From: Flavicella sp965243265
GTDB taxonomy: Bacteria; Bacteroidota; Bacteroidia; Flavobacteriales; Flavobacteriaceae
Direction of reading: 5' to 3'
DNA: 64,000 nucleotides
NCBI GenBank assembly: GCA_965243265.1
Contig: CBDEUL010000008.1
Location: forward strand, 1-64,000
Part shown: piece by piece, positions 16,210-25,996 of the stretch
How the letters are laid out: every line of letters begins with the position of its first letter
Position numbering within the stretch: position 1 is the first letter of the stretch
Notes under the pieces: generated by a model
What the model saw: the letters and a program-made list of their open reading frames with translations, nothing else
Databases searched by the model: none
Told to the model about the DNA's origin: nothing
Translations under genes and position numbers: made by a program

Positions 16210-17146
16210 CTTCGGAAACTTCTATTTTTTGAGGTGTTACAATTTTTCCTATTAATTTTTCTTTCCAATTGTTCCATTTGTACTTTTTTGAAAACACAAA
16301 TAATACAATTATATAAATTACAAAGGGTGGTAAAATAGCTGTTAACAAAGTAGGCTCTGAAAGATCTTTAAATATTGAATGTGTTTGAAAAGCTGTCCAA
16401 TCTGCAGTTACCAACAACGCTGTTATTAAATTATTCGCCATATGAAACCCTAATGACAATTCCATACCTTCATCCATTAAAGTTAGTACTCCTAAAAAAA
16501 GCCCTGTTACAATATAATAGACCAATAATCCATATCCTAACTTATCTACTTCGGGGTTTGAAAAATGTAACAATCCAAAAGTTAAAGACGTAAATAGCAA
16601 TGGAAACCATTTATTCTTAGCCAATACTCCTAAAGATTGCATTAAATAACCTCTAAAAACATATTCTTCAAAACTTGTTTGTATTGGTATCAAAATAACT
16701 GACAAGCCTAATAAAACTAAAAATGGTTTTAATTTAAAATTATACACAAACATGTCTGGCATAGATAAGTATTGAAGTCCCACAAATAAAGCTACTGCAA
16801 TACCCCAAATAGTAAACGAAAAACGTATCCTATTCCAATCTATTTTTTTTCTACTGGTTGTTAAATCTACAATTGTTTGCTTATGTATGTATTTAACCCC
16901 TATAAATAACGCTGCAAGTCCTCCTAAAAACGGCAATATCATAAATAGTAAATTCAGATTTAAATCAAAAAGAGAAAACAAATATTCTAAATCTTTTGCT
17001 CTTGAGAGATCAAAATCTTCAATAGTTCCCAAAGCGATAGAGTGTGGCACAGATAACAACCCTACTCCTAAAAAAACCATTGATAAAACTACTATATAAC
17101 GCCACCAATCTATTTGGGCTTGAAATCCTTTTTGAATGTAATTCAT
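16193..17146 (-). CDS. CPBP family intramembrane metalloprotease
   Basis: This 317-residue multi-pass membrane protein belongs to the CPBP (CAAX protease and bacteriocin-processing) family. The motif FEEYVFRGYLMQ (about residues 160-171) supplies the paired glutamates and arginine, LLFTSLTFGLLHFSNP gives the second histidine motif, and GFHMANNL gives the third, so the active site appears complete. Members cleave membrane proteins or peptides; the substrate here is unknown. It lies between menC (3 bp away) and menE, an arrangement seen in many flavobacteria but without a known link to menaquinone. Confidence 0.9.
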   Translation of the reverse strand: MNYIQKGFQAQIDWWRYIVVLSMVFLGVGLLSVPHSIALGTIEDFDLSRAKDLEYLFSLFDLNLNLLFMILPFLGGLAALFIGVKYIHKQTIVDLTTSRKKIDWNRIRFSFTIWGIAVALFVGLQYLSMPDMFVYNFKLKPFLVLLGLSVILIPIQTSFEEYVFRGYLMQSLGVLAKNKWFPLLFTSLTFGLLHFSNPEVDKLGYGLLVYYIVTGLFLGVLTLMDEGMELSLGFHMANNLITALLVTADWTAFQTHSIFKDLSEPTLLTAILPPFVIYIIVLFVFSKKYKWNNWKEKLIGKIVTPQKIEVSEDEFIA

Positions 17147-17149
17147 ATT

Positions 17150-18196
17150 TTAATTATCTAATAAATCAATATTCCATGTTCCTTGATTATCATACCAAAG
17201 TCCACCTTTTTTCACTAATAATGGGGCTTTAAAATTATTGGTAAACAATCCTCCTGTTCCTAACCCTTGTGGCATTGTTGTTTTTAATGCAGCCGTCCAC
17301 TGTGCTATAGCGTTTAAACCTATATTACTTTCTAATGCGGAAGTAATCCACCAATCGGCATTATTTTTTTCTGCTATTTTAATCCATTCTGTACTGCCTT
17401 TTATTCCTCCTACCAAACTCGGTTTTAAAATAATATACTGTGGTTGTATTGCTTCTATTAGTTTTTGTTTGTCTTTAAGGTTGTAAACTCCTATCAACTC
17501 TTCATCCAATGCAATTGGTAAAGGTGTGTTTTTACACAAACTTGCCATTGCCTCTATTTGTCCTTGTTTTATAGGTTGCTCTATAGAGTGTAAATCGTAT
17601 TTAGATAATTTTTCTAATTTCCCCAAAGCTTCTTTGGGACTAAAAGCTCCATTAGCATCTACTCGTAATTCTATTTCTTTGGACGAAAAACGATTGCGAA
17701 TGGTTTCTAACAGTTTACATTCTTGTTCAAAATTAATAGCTCCTATTTTCAATTTTATCGTGGTAAAACCTTGTGCTAATTTCTCTTCTATTTGCTGTTG
17801 CATAAAAGATGCTTCTCCCATCCAAATTAAACCGTTTATTGCTATTGGTTCATTCTTATTTGTAAAATTGGTAGGAAAGAGTTCAAAGATATTTTTACTT
17901 TTAAGCGATAAAACGGCTTGCTCTACACCAAATTGAATGGACGGAAACTCCATTAATTCTTTTAATAAAACTTGTTCTCCTAAGTGTATATTATCACAAA
18001 CCCATTGTAATTTTTGCTCGTATTGAGGAACGTCATCTGCACTCAGTCCTTTAAACAGTCCACACTCTCCTATTCCATATTTATTTGCTTGAAAAAGTTC
18101 TAAAAAGTAAGTTTCTTTTGTTTTTAATATTCCTCTTGAGGTTCCACTAGCTTGTTTAAAGTTTAGCGTGTACTTTTTATATTTTGCTTGTATCAT
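17150..18196 (-). CDS. menC: o-succinylbenzoate synthase
   Basis: This 348-residue enolase-superfamily enzyme dehydrates SHCHC to o-succinylbenzoate in menaquinone biosynthesis. The TTIKLKIG segment carries the K-x-K catalytic lysines; LRVDANGAF, HSIEQPI and LDEELIG give the three metal-binding acidic residues; and YIILKPSLVGG holds the second catalytic lysine. It starts directly after the stop codon of the metal hydrolase gene and is followed by the CPBP protease gene after 3 bp, so it belongs to a tight operon with menE. Confidence 0.92.
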   Translation of the reverse strand: MIQAKYKKYTLNFKQASGTSRGILKTKETYFLELFQANKYGIGECGLFKGLSADDVPQYEQKLQWVCDNIHLGEQVLLKELMEFPSIQFGVEQAVLSLKSKNIFELFPTNFTNKNEPIAINGLIWMGEASFMQQQIEEKLAQGFTTIKLKIGAINFEQECKLLETIRNRFSSKEIELRVDANGAFSPKEALGKLEKLSKYDLHSIEQPIKQGQIEAMASLCKNTPLPIALDEELIGVYNLKDKQKLIEAIQPQYIILKPSLVGGIKGSTEWIKIAEKNNADWWITSALESNIGLNAIAQWTAALKTTMPQGLGTGGLFTNNFKAPLLVKKGGLWYDNQGTWNIDLLDN

Positions 18197-18874
18197 TTAC
18201 AATTTTATTGAAGCTCCTATTTCTAAAAGCAGGAGTTCTTTTTCTTTTGCACTGAATTTTTCAATGGCTGCTTTATGATCTATCTCTATGTATCCAAAGG
18301 TATCAAAATGGCAGCCTAAAACTTTTGAACACTCCAAAAAATCACTCGCTATAAGTGCTTCATCTACTCCCATTGTAAAATTGTCTCCAACAGGTAAAAT
18401 TGCCAAATCTAACTTTGTTTTCATCGGAATCAATTTCATGTCCATTGTTAAAGCCGTGTCTCCAGCTATATAAATATTTTTATCAGCTCCTTCAATTACA
18501 AACCCTCCTGGTTGCCCTCCATAGGTTCCGTCTGGAAACGAGCTCGAATGAATAGCATTTGTATAGCTAACCTTCCCAAAAGGAAATTGCCAGCTACCTC
18601 CGTGATTCATTGGGTGTCCTTGCAATCCTTTTTGTTCAAAATGTGTCACAATCTCAAAGTTCGAAATAATTGTAGCTCCTGTTCTTTTGGCTATCCTTTC
18701 TACATCTAAAATATGATCTTGATGCGCATGGGTTACCAAAATATAATCTGCTTTTAAAGAATCTATATCTATCGATTTTGCTAAATCATTTCCTGAAATA
18801 AAAGGGTCTACTACCAAATGTGTTTCTCCCACTTGAATAGACAAGGAAGCGTGCCCTAAAAATTTAATTTCCAT
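18197..18874 (-). CDS. metal-dependent hydrolase (UPF0173 family)
   Basis: This 225-residue metallo-beta-lactamase-fold protein belongs to the UPF0173 group, whose substrate is not established. The HAHQDH motif (about residues 50-55) is the metal-binding signature, with further ligands in NHGGSW, AGDTAL and GCHFDT. It is the first gene of the operon with menC, the CPBP protease and menE, and its stop codon directly abuts the menC start. The co-location with menaquinone genes is common in this class. Confidence 0.9.
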   Translation of the reverse strand: MEIKFLGHASLSIQVGETHLVVDPFISGNDLAKSIDIDSLKADYILVTHAHQDHILDVERIAKRTGATIISNFEIVTHFEQKGLQGHPMNHGGSWQFPFGKVSYTNAIHSSSFPDGTYGGQPGGFVIEGADKNIYIAGDTALTMDMKLIPMKTKLDLAILPVGDNFTMGVDEALIASDFLECSKVLGCHFDTFGYIEIDHKAAIEKFSAKEKELLLLEIGASIKL

Positions 18875-18923
18875 AATAATTATTGTATATCCTTTCAGTT
18901 TAAAACTTGTATTGCAATTTACA

Positions 18924-18959
18924 AAAAAGGCGAAAGAAATAAATTCCTTTCGCCTTTTT
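18924..18959. terminator. intrinsic terminator (bidirectional)
   Basis: A 13-bp stem (18924-18936 with 18947-18959) centred on GGCGAAAG has A/T tails on both sides. It is the second of two hairpins downstream of the flavoprotein gene on the minus strand and shields the menC operon from read-through. Confidence 0.85.
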
Positions 18960-19073
18960 AAAACAGAACTCTAAAGTAGTTTTTTTTACAAATATTAATC
19001 TCCCATTCTTTTTAAAAACCATACTTATTAAAAGTCTTACTGTCTGGAGTATTTTACAATACTTCTTAACAAC

Positions 19074-19100
19074 AAACAGCCCATTAAAAATGGGCTGTTT
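19074..19100. terminator. intrinsic terminator after the SQR-like gene
   Basis: AAACAGCCCAT (19074-19084) pairs perfectly with ATGGGCTGTTT (19090-19100) around a 5-nt loop. On the minus strand it lies 22 bp after the stop at 19123. The stretch between the two hairpins shows nothing else. Confidence 0.8.
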
Positions 19101-19122
19101 TCTTCTATTTAAAATAAATATT

Positions 19123-20325
19123 CTATGGTAAGAATGCGTATCCTTTTTTACTTTTCCATAGGAAATATTTTTCTAAAAGCACTTTGCTAAAATCATAAAA
19201 CACATTTGGAATCATTATGGCAAAGGTTCTTGGTTTAAACAGTTTATTTGAAAAAATAAGCACTTCTTTTTTTCCTGCATCCATTACACACAGTCCAGCA
19301 ATATCTCCCCATGGTTTCTTTTTTAAATCTGTTCTTCCATTCGTTTTTCTAATGATATTTTCTGCTACTATTTTTCCCGTTTCATCAGACGGGTATCCTG
19401 TTTTAGGTGCTGAAAAAGGTACTCTTTCACAGGTAAAAGGCAAATCTACTTGAACGGCAATTCCTGCTGCCCAAACATTTTCAATTTCTTTATGTTGATA
19501 GGTCTCTTCTACAGGAATATATCCATTTGCTGTTGTTGGCAATGTTGGTGAGTTTTGTACAAAATCTACTCCTACAAACGGTGGCATTAATTGTGTTAAA
19601 CTACTTTCCAATACTTCTCCCGTTGAAAGTACAACACTCCCTTCTTTTACTTCTTTTACCCCTACTTGTGTTCTGTAATGAATATTAAACATTTTCATAA
19701 ATGTTTTCAGCATGGTTTCTCCCATTGGCATTCCATCTATTCCAAAATGTCCTAAATAGTCTTCAGGTGTTATCCAATATAGGTCTACTTTTTTACGAAT
19801 GTTTTGTTCTCGCAACCATTTTTCAACATTGAACAAAAACTCGTAAGCAGCTCCCATACATCCTGCATTTTGTGTAGCTCCAATAACAATAGGCCCTGGA
19901 TTCTTTTTAAAAGCGTCTAAAGCCGCTCTTAATTTCATTGCTCCATTTGGACTTCCTACATAATAAGAGTGTTCTGCTACTCCAGGTGCCACATTAAAAT
20001 CTACTTTAGGTCCTGTTGCTACCACCAAGTTATCATAGGTATAATCTCCTTGACTTGTTTTAACAACTTGTGCTTTTGTATCTACAGACAATGCTTCTGC
20101 ATGTACAAAATCTACTCCTTTATCTTGTAAAATTTTTCCTTTTTTAAAAGAGATATCTTTTAAATCTCTTCTTCCAAATGGCACCCAAATCAATGATGGA
20201 ATAAATAAAAACAATGGTGATTTATCAATCAATACAACTTTGTGCTGGTCTTTCCCTTTTCTCTTGATTTCGAGTGCTGCAGTCATCCCTGCAAAGCTTC
20301 CTCCTATTACTACTGTGGTTGTCAT
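19123..20325 (-). CDS. SQR-like NAD(P)/FAD-dependent oxidoreductase
   Basis: This 400-residue flavoprotein resembles sulfide:quinone oxidoreductases. The dinucleotide-binding motif VVIGGSFAGMTAALEI is at the N-terminus, followed by LVVATGPKVD and the second FAD contact ENVWAAGIAV. Cysteines C156 (in NAGCMGAAYEF) and C346 (in GLCVMDAGKK) lie where the active-site pair of SQR is expected; C299 is a third. The C-terminal region has a positively charged, hydrophobic tail suited to membrane attachment. It could oxidise sulfide to quinone or be a related type II NADH dehydrogenase; sulfide is favoured by the cysteines. It is a single-gene unit. Confidence 0.75.
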   Translation of the reverse strand: MTTTVVIGGSFAGMTAALEIKRKGKDQHKVVLIDKSPLFLFIPSLIWVPFGRRDLKDISFKKGKILQDKGVDFVHAEALSVDTKAQVVKTSQGDYTYDNLVVATGPKVDFNVAPGVAEHSYYVGSPNGAMKLRAALDAFKKNPGPIVIGATQNAGCMGAAYEFLFNVEKWLREQNIRKKVDLYWITPEDYLGHFGIDGMPMGETMLKTFMKMFNIHYRTQVGVKEVKEGSVVLSTGEVLESSLTQLMPPFVGVDFVQNSPTLPTTANGYIPVEETYQHKEIENVWAAGIAVQVDLPFTCERVPFSAPKTGYPSDETGKIVAENIIRKTNGRTDLKKKPWGDIAGLCVMDAGKKEVLIFSNKLFKPRTFAIMIPNVFYDFSKVLLEKYFLWKSKKGYAFLP

Positions 20326-20377
20326 AATTATTGCTTTTTAACTTGTATAAATGTACCCTGAACCTCTAAAATGGACA

Positions 20378-20391
20378 GTAACAATTGTTAC
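20378..20391. promoter_or_regulatory. 14-bp perfect palindrome upstream of the SQR-like gene
   Basis: GTAACAATTGTTAC is self-complementary and can be read as GTAAC-N4-GTTAC, the 5-4-5 spacing of Crp/Fnr-type sites. It is 53 bp upstream of the start at 20325. No regulator can be assigned. Confidence 0.45.
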
Positions 20392-20442
20392 ACAAAACGT
20401 TAAAAAGAACTTAATAAAACACCTCTATAAAGTAGCTTTTTT

Positions 20443-22935
20443 TTATTTACCTACAGACAGCATATTTGCAAATAATTTGTAAGCTCCTGGAACACCTGCT
20501 GGCAATTCTCTAAAGAAACTTAATCCTGTATATACATAATAGCCTTTGCCATAACGTGCTACTAAAAGGGCTCCTTTTTTAGGAGTTTCTCCTGCATCTT
20601 TCATTTCTAATATAGGTGTATATTCTTTGCTCCAGTTGTCAGGAAAATACAAACCTCTTTCTTGTACCCATCCTTCAAAGTCTGTTTGTTCAATTTTATT
20701 GGGTGTATTTAACAAAGGATGTTCTGGTGTTAAAAAAGTAATTGCTGAATTTTCGTCGGTTACTCTATCTGTAGAAACATTTAAAGGATAGGGTGCTTGT
20801 ACATCTACAACTCCTCCCCAACCACTGGTATTATATTGTACAATCATATTTCCTCCTTTTTTTACATATTCTAATAAATAGGATTGCTTGAACTTTAACT
20901 TCTCTAAAGTATTGTATGCTCGTATCCCTAAAATAACAGCATCGAACTTTTTTAAAGTTTCAGTATTTATAGTTGCCACATCTAATTGAGTCACGGTATA
21001 ACCGATTTCTCGTAAACTTTCTGGAACTTTATCTCCTGCTCCTTGAATATATCCGATATTGGTTCCTTTCTTTTGTATATCTAATCGTACAATTTTAGAA
21101 ACTGCGGGTTGCAATAATGTTTGTTTGGGTATATGATCGTAATTTATTTCTATCAATTCTTTTGTATGTATTTTTCCATCAACAGTTACCAAACTTTTTA
21201 AGAGACCTTCTGCTTGTATATTGGGTGGTGTTATTTTAAAAGTTTCAGTAACCTCATCTCCTTTTTCTGCTATAGAAAATGCTTTGTTTTCTGGAAGAAC
21301 ACTCCACCCTTCTGGAGCTTCTAATTGCATGTTTCCTTTGATAGCATCTGCTCCTGCCACAATTTTCACTTTTACTTGTTGTGCTTTTTCGGTCTCAAAA
21401 ACCAGCACCTTTTCTTCTATTTTTGAAGTTACCACAGGGACTATTTCAAAAGGTTGGTAGAGCTCTCCTTTGTCTCTTTTAGCAAAACGATATACCACTT
21501 CTTTTTCTATAGTTATTGGTTTGCCTTCTATCAATAATTCAAATGCTACTTTTACAACTCTTGTTGTTTCTGGATTTCCTAAATTCCATTCTTCATTTAC
21601 AGTGTACATCCCTATAGTTCCTTGTTTATTTAACCAATAAGGATTGGTATAAGATACTCCGTTTAATGAACTGGTTTCTTTAAATATTTCTTTTTTATTG
21701 GGTGTTAAGAGCAGGTTTGTATGAATTGTCTTGTTTTCTGGTTTTAATACAATTGCTTCTAATTCTATAGGAGCTTCACTTCTATTTAAAGTCTCTATTG
21801 CTAACACTACTTTTCCATAGGGATTGGTACTGCTATTTTTTGTCGATGCTTCTAAATACAGCCCTGCACAAGCTTCAATAATTTCTACAATCTCTTTTTC
21901 TTTAATAGTCCGCCAATGTGTATTTTCTAATTGCTGAATCAAAGCATAGGCTTCCATTAATTCTGGTAAGTGCTCTGAAGGTTTTCTAAAATTAAATTGT
22001 TTCTCTACTGTTTCTAGAATAGTAGCTATTTGCTTCCCTCCTTTTACACGTGTCCAACTGGTATTGATTCCTGAAAAAACTCCTGCTCCTTTTTTAGGTT
22101 TTCTTCCTCTTAAAGGTTCTAGGTATTCTATTTCGCTTCCTCTTATTGACAAACGTCCGAACCCTTGACATAAATGTTGGCTACTTGCTACGGCCGCAAC
22201 TTCGTTATTAGATAATCCTTTTAAAGGGTAATACACACCTACATCTACACTCACAAAATCACTTTTATCTTCTTTTGCAAAGGCTTCTTCGCTTTTATAA
22301 AACCACCAATGTGTATTGAAAAACAATCGTTTTGTTTTCCAAACATCTACATAATCTAATTGTTCTGGAAATTGTTTTTTATCTCCTGCTAAATCAAATG
22401 CTTGAAAACTTAACATCGCCGATGCTGTATGATGTCCATGTGTTGTTCCTGGTGTTCTATGATCAAATCTATTTATAATCACATCTGGTTGTACATTTCG
22501 TATAGCCCAAACTACATCACTTAAAACCTGTTCTTCATCCCAAATTTGCAATGTTTCTTTTGGGTTTTTAGAGTATCCAAAATCATTGGCTCTACTAAAT
22601 AGTTGTTCACCTCCGTCTACAGATCTTGCTGCTAATAACTCTTGTGTTCTTATAACTCCTAGCGCTTCTCTTATTTCAGAGCCTATAAGGTTTTGTCCTC
22701 CATCTCCTCTTGTTAAAGACAAATAGGTAGTTCTCGCTTTTACTTTATTAGATAGATAAGAAATTAATTTTGTATTCTCATCATCTGGATGTGCAGCTAC
22801 ATACAATACGGATCCTAAAAAGTTTAATTTTTGAATGCGTTCGTATATTTGATTTGATGTTAATTTTTCTGGTTGCTGTGCTTTTAAAGGTAGTAAAGCA
22901 CTACATATAAAAATAAATAAAAGTATGTATCGCAT
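20443..22935 (-). CDS. PIG-L family deacetylase, secreted
   Basis: This 830-residue protein has a signal peptide (residues 1-19, ending LPLKAQQ) and an N-terminal PIG-L deacetylase domain (about 30-280). The metal motif AAHPDDENT and the HGHHTAS histidines are present, so the zinc site looks intact. The remaining 550 residues contain beta-rich regions and a possible Rossmann-like domain (VILGIRAYNT) near residue 660. Such enzymes deacetylate N-acetylglucosamine-type sugars; here a periplasmic or outer-membrane glycan substrate is plausible. A -7 element CAAATTTA (22961-22968, minus strand) lies upstream. Confidence 0.88.
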   Translation of the reverse strand: MRYILLFIFICSALLPLKAQQPEKLTSNQIYERIQKLNFLGSVLYVAAHPDDENTKLISYLSNKVKARTTYLSLTRGDGGQNLIGSEIREALGVIRTQELLAARSVDGGEQLFSRANDFGYSKNPKETLQIWDEEQVLSDVVWAIRNVQPDVIINRFDHRTPGTTHGHHTASAMLSFQAFDLAGDKKQFPEQLDYVDVWKTKRLFFNTHWWFYKSEEAFAKEDKSDFVSVDVGVYYPLKGLSNNEVAAVASSQHLCQGFGRLSIRGSEIEYLEPLRGRKPKKGAGVFSGINTSWTRVKGGKQIATILETVEKQFNFRKPSEHLPELMEAYALIQQLENTHWRTIKEKEIVEIIEACAGLYLEASTKNSSTNPYGKVVLAIETLNRSEAPIELEAIVLKPENKTIHTNLLLTPNKKEIFKETSSLNGVSYTNPYWLNKQGTIGMYTVNEEWNLGNPETTRVVKVAFELLIEGKPITIEKEVVYRFAKRDKGELYQPFEIVPVVTSKIEEKVLVFETEKAQQVKVKIVAGADAIKGNMQLEAPEGWSVLPENKAFSIAEKGDEVTETFKITPPNIQAEGLLKSLVTVDGKIHTKELIEINYDHIPKQTLLQPAVSKIVRLDIQKKGTNIGYIQGAGDKVPESLREIGYTVTQLDVATINTETLKKFDAVILGIRAYNTLEKLKFKQSYLLEYVKKGGNMIVQYNTSGWGGVVDVQAPYPLNVSTDRVTDENSAITFLTPEHPLLNTPNKIEQTDFEGWVQERGLYFPDNWSKEYTPILEMKDAGETPKKGALLVARYGKGYYVYTGLSFFRELPAGVPGAYKLFANMLSVGK

Positions 22936-23035
22936 TGTATAAAGGCTTGATTTTAAAAACCAAATTTAACCTAAAATATGCTAGCTATAAAGTACTAATT
23001 TATATTCACAAAGTGTGCTTCTTAAAACCGAAGGT

Positions 23036-23929
23036 TTACAGTATTTGACCCAACCCGAATAGTATTGAGAATAAAAAAGTACTCAATGCCAATTTTTTAA
23101 GTTCTGGGTCTAACTCTTGAGGGTTCTTATTTTTTACCACAGTAACAAAGTGTTTGGTTATTGGTAAAAAAGCAATTGTAAATAAGTATTGTAATGGTGA
23201 GGTTGAATTTAACAAAACAAACAAAATAGCTAGTAAAAATGCTGCTATTAACAACGTATAGTGATATATTTTGGCTTTTGATGCTCCTATTTTTACCACC
23301 AAAGTATTTTTTTTAGAAAGAATATCTGAGGCTCTGTCTCTCATATTATTCAAGTTTAACACACCTGCACTTAAAAGCCCCACTGAGCAAGCTGGTAAAA
23401 ATGAAATTACTTGTAACTGTTGCGTGTATAAAAATTCACATCCTACTACACTTAATAGTCCAAAAAATAAGAATACAAAAACATCTCCCAAGCCACTATA
23501 TCCATAAGCACTTTTTCCCATCGTGTATTTCATAGCTGCCACGATACTGGCAATTCCTAAAACAAAGAACAATACTGAGTAGGCAAAATTTTCAACTCCA
23601 AAAGAAACATAAATAAGTACTAATGCCACCAAAAGTGTTATTGCAACCGTTATATAAATTGCTTTGAGCATTTGTTTTGGAGTAATAGCTCCACTTTGCA
23701 AAGCTCTTTCTGGTCCTACTCTGTTTTCGTTGTCGGTTCCTTTTACCCCATCTCCATAATCATTAGCAAAATTAGACAGCACTTGAAATCCTATGGTTGT
23801 AAGAATAGCGAGTGTAAAAATAGTCCAGTCAAATTTATCTTGATTTGCTGCTAAAAAACTTCCTAAGATAATTCCCGACAAAGACAAGGGTAAAGTTCTT
23901 AATCTAGCTGCTTGAATCCAATGTTTCAT
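23036..23929 (-). CDS. menA: 1,4-dihydroxy-2-naphthoate octaprenyltransferase
   Basis: This 297-residue UbiA-family membrane protein attaches the polyprenyl chain to dihydroxynaphthoate, the membrane step of menaquinone synthesis. The first aspartate-rich motif is NFANDYGDGVKGTD (about residues 53-66) followed by NRVGPERALQSG, which distinguishes MenA; the second is NNMRDRASDILSKKNTL (about 193-209). Eight or nine hydrophobic helices are visible. It follows mnmA with a 23-bp gap. Other menaquinone genes here are menC and menE, about 5 kb downstream. Confidence 0.94.
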   Translation of the reverse strand: MKHWIQAARLRTLPLSLSGIILGSFLAANQDKFDWTIFTLAILTTIGFQVLSNFANDYGDGVKGTDNENRVGPERALQSGAITPKQMLKAIYITVAITLLVALVLIYVSFGVENFAYSVLFFVLGIASIVAAMKYTMGKSAYGYSGLGDVFVFLFFGLLSVVGCEFLYTQQLQVISFLPACSVGLLSAGVLNLNNMRDRASDILSKKNTLVVKIGASKAKIYHYTLLIAAFLLAILFVLLNSTSPLQYLFTIAFLPITKHFVTVVKNKNPQELDPELKKLALSTFLFSILFGLGQIL

Positions 23930-23952
23930 GGTACTGTTTCTTCGTTTTATTT

Positions 23953-25140
23953 TTAAGAAATTACTCCTGAGCCTAACAAATCGTCTTCGTTATACCAAGC
24001 AACAAATTGTCCTTCTGTTATTGCTGATTGTGCGTTTTCGAATTCTACATACAATCCTGTTTCCATTTTGTACAATGTTGCTTTCTCTAAAGCTTGTCTA
24101 TAACGGATACGTGCCATAACAGATAGATTTTCTCCGTTTTTTAAGGCCAAATCTTCTCGTATCCAATGCAATTCTTCATTGGCTACAAAAAGTACTTTAC
24201 GAAACAGTCCTTTATGTGATTTTCCTTCTCCAGCATAAATTACATTCTCAACAACATCTGTTTCTATTACAAACAAAGGTTCTACAGTACCTCCAACTGC
24301 CAGTCCTTTTCGTTGTCCTTTGGTAAAGTAGTGTGCTCCTTGATGTTTACCTACCACTTTTCCGTCTGCAACTGTGTAACTGTATTTTTGAGCATAAAAA
24401 GCCAACTCTTCTTCTTTTGAAGCGAATGTTGGTTTTTCTGTTTTGTAAACTTCTGAGTTGTTCGGAATGGTTACAATAACTCCTTCTTTAGGTTGTAATT
24501 TTTGCTGTAAAAACTCTGGCAAACGAACCTTTCCTATAAAACAAAGTCCTTGCGAATCTTTTTTATCAGCTGTAATTAAATCTTGTTCTTTTGCTATTTC
24601 TCTTACCTCTGGCTTTGTCAACTCTCCAATAGGAAACAAAGCTTGTGACAATTGTGCTTGTGATAATTGACATAAAAAATAAGACTGATCCTTATTGGTA
24701 TCCTTTCCTGCCAATAATTGATATACTTCTTTTCCGTCTTTTTCTAAAGTTCCTTTTCTACAATAGTGACCTGTAGCAACATAATCTGCCCCTAAATCCA
24801 ATGCTATCTTCATAAACACATCAAATTTAATTTCTCTGTTACAAAGTACATCTGGATTTGGTGTACGTCCCATTTCGTATTCACGAAACATATAATCTAC
24901 AATCCTGTCTTTGTATTCTTCACTTAAATCTACTACCTGAAAAGGGATCCCTAATTTTTCAGCAACAATCATAGCATCGTTACTGTCTTCTAACCAAGGG
25001 CATTCGTTAGATATGGTTACAGAATCATCATGCCAGTTTTTCATAAAAAGCCCAATTACCTCATACCCTTGTTTTTGCAACAAATATGCTGCAACACTAC
25101 TATCTACACCTCCTGAAAGACCTACTACTACACGTTTCAT
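23953..25140 (-). CDS. mnmA: tRNA-uridine 2-sulfurtransferase
   Basis: This 395-residue enzyme thiolates U34 of glutamate, lysine and glutamine tRNAs. The N-terminal PP-loop motif GLSGGVDSSVAAYLL (about residues 6-20) binds ATP. PDVLCNREIKF contains the first catalytic cysteine and SQGLCFIGKV the second; the persulfide-handling pair is therefore intact. Length and order match the family. A -7 promoter element TATCTTTG lies at 25163-25170 on the minus strand, 23 bp before the start, and menA follows. Confidence 0.96.
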   Translation of the reverse strand: MKRVVVGLSGGVDSSVAAYLLQKQGYEVIGLFMKNWHDDSVTISNECPWLEDSNDAMIVAEKLGIPFQVVDLSEEYKDRIVDYMFREYEMGRTPNPDVLCNREIKFDVFMKIALDLGADYVATGHYCRKGTLEKDGKEVYQLLAGKDTNKDQSYFLCQLSQAQLSQALFPIGELTKPEVREIAKEQDLITADKKDSQGLCFIGKVRLPEFLQQKLQPKEGVIVTIPNNSEVYKTEKPTFASKEEELAFYAQKYSYTVADGKVVGKHQGAHYFTKGQRKGLAVGGTVEPLFVIETDVVENVIYAGEGKSHKGLFRKVLFVANEELHWIREDLALKNGENLSVMARIRYRQALEKATLYKMETGLYVEFENAQSAITEGQFVAWYNEDDLLGSGVIS

Positions 25141-25162
25141 GGTTCCTGATTTTTTAAGACTG

Positions 25163-25170
25163 CAAAGATA
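25163..25170 (-). promoter_or_regulatory. -7 element of the mnmA promoter
   Basis: TATCTTTG on the minus strand matches TAnnTTTG. No clear upstream TTG was found at the right distance. Confidence 0.45.
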
Positions 25171-25228
25171 AGAAATCTAACGAAGTATTTTAACTTTCCT
25201 CTTTAGCTGATTTGAGGATAAGACTGTA

Positions 25229-25981
25229 TTATTTAGTTTTTGGATTTTTTTGAGATTTCCTTTTGTTAAGCTCTTCTAAAGTTAACTTTGGTTTTTCCTT
25301 TTTTTTGTTTGGTTGTGATGTTCCTGCCAATGCTCCGTCAATATAAAACTCCCAAACTCCTACACGCTCTCCATTGGCATAATAACCTGTTTCTCTAAGT
25401 ATTCCATTGTTTTCGTAGTAAAAAACTTTACCATCAATAACACCGTCTTTATAATTGATGTTTGATAAAATTTTACCCTCACTAGAGTAGCGTTTTGAAG
25501 AACCATTTAATTTACCGTTTAAGTACATACTCTCTTCTGTCAACACACCTCCTTTGTAATACAACTTCATTACTCCTGACAATTCTCCATTTACATAATT
25601 TTCTTCTAGTAAAATAGATTCTCCATCAGTATCAAAGTACAACCACTTGCCAACTCTCAATTTACCATTCATAGTTCCTTGACTTTCTAAAACTCCAAAG
25701 TTTGAATAGTACTGTACTGTGGCTTGATTTGAACCTTTTTTAAAGGTTTTTATTAAATAAGGGTGTTCGTAATAATGTTTTTTGTAAAAGTAAAATGTAC
25801 CTACTTCTTTTCCTCTTATAAACTGTCCCTTATAGCGAAGCTTTCCATTTTCGTATCTTTTTTCCCAGGAACCTGTTCTATCTCCATTTACGTCGTACTG
25901 ATTCACCAACTCTTGAGAAAAAGCTTGGACTCCTAGAATAAGAGTAATTATAAAGAGCTTTATTTTAATCATAGAGTACAA
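25229..25981 (-). CDS. YwqK-like MORN-repeat protein, exported
   Basis: This 250-residue protein has an N-terminal signal peptide (about residues 1-22, ending VQAFSQ) and then a series of about eight MORN-type or YwqK-like repeats of 20-24 residues, seen as NGKLRYKG, NGELSGVMKLYYKGG, NGKLNGSSKRYSSEG and NGERVGVWEFY. The last 30 residues are lysine-rich. Annotation pipelines often call such proteins toxin-antitoxin YwqK antitoxins, but in Bacteroidota they are usually exported repeat proteins of unknown role. It lies 15 bp downstream of holA on the same strand. Confidence 0.8.
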   Translation of the reverse strand: MYSMIKIKLFIITLILGVQAFSQELVNQYDVNGDRTGSWEKRYENGKLRYKGQFIRGKEVGTFYFYKKHYYEHPYLIKTFKKGSNQATVQYYSNFGVLESQGTMNGKLRVGKWLYFDTDGESILLEENYVNGELSGVMKLYYKGGVLTEESMYLNGKLNGSSKRYSSEGKILSNINYKDGVIDGKVFYYENNGILRETGYYANGERVGVWEFYIDGALAGTSQPNKKKEKPKLTLEELNKRKSQKNPKTK

Positions 25982-25996
25982 TATTACTAAAAATTA

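Noticed and set aside
25229..25981. Antitoxin function of the YwqK-like protein
   Set aside because: There is a signal peptide and no toxin gene nearby; the name from database labels is not supported here.
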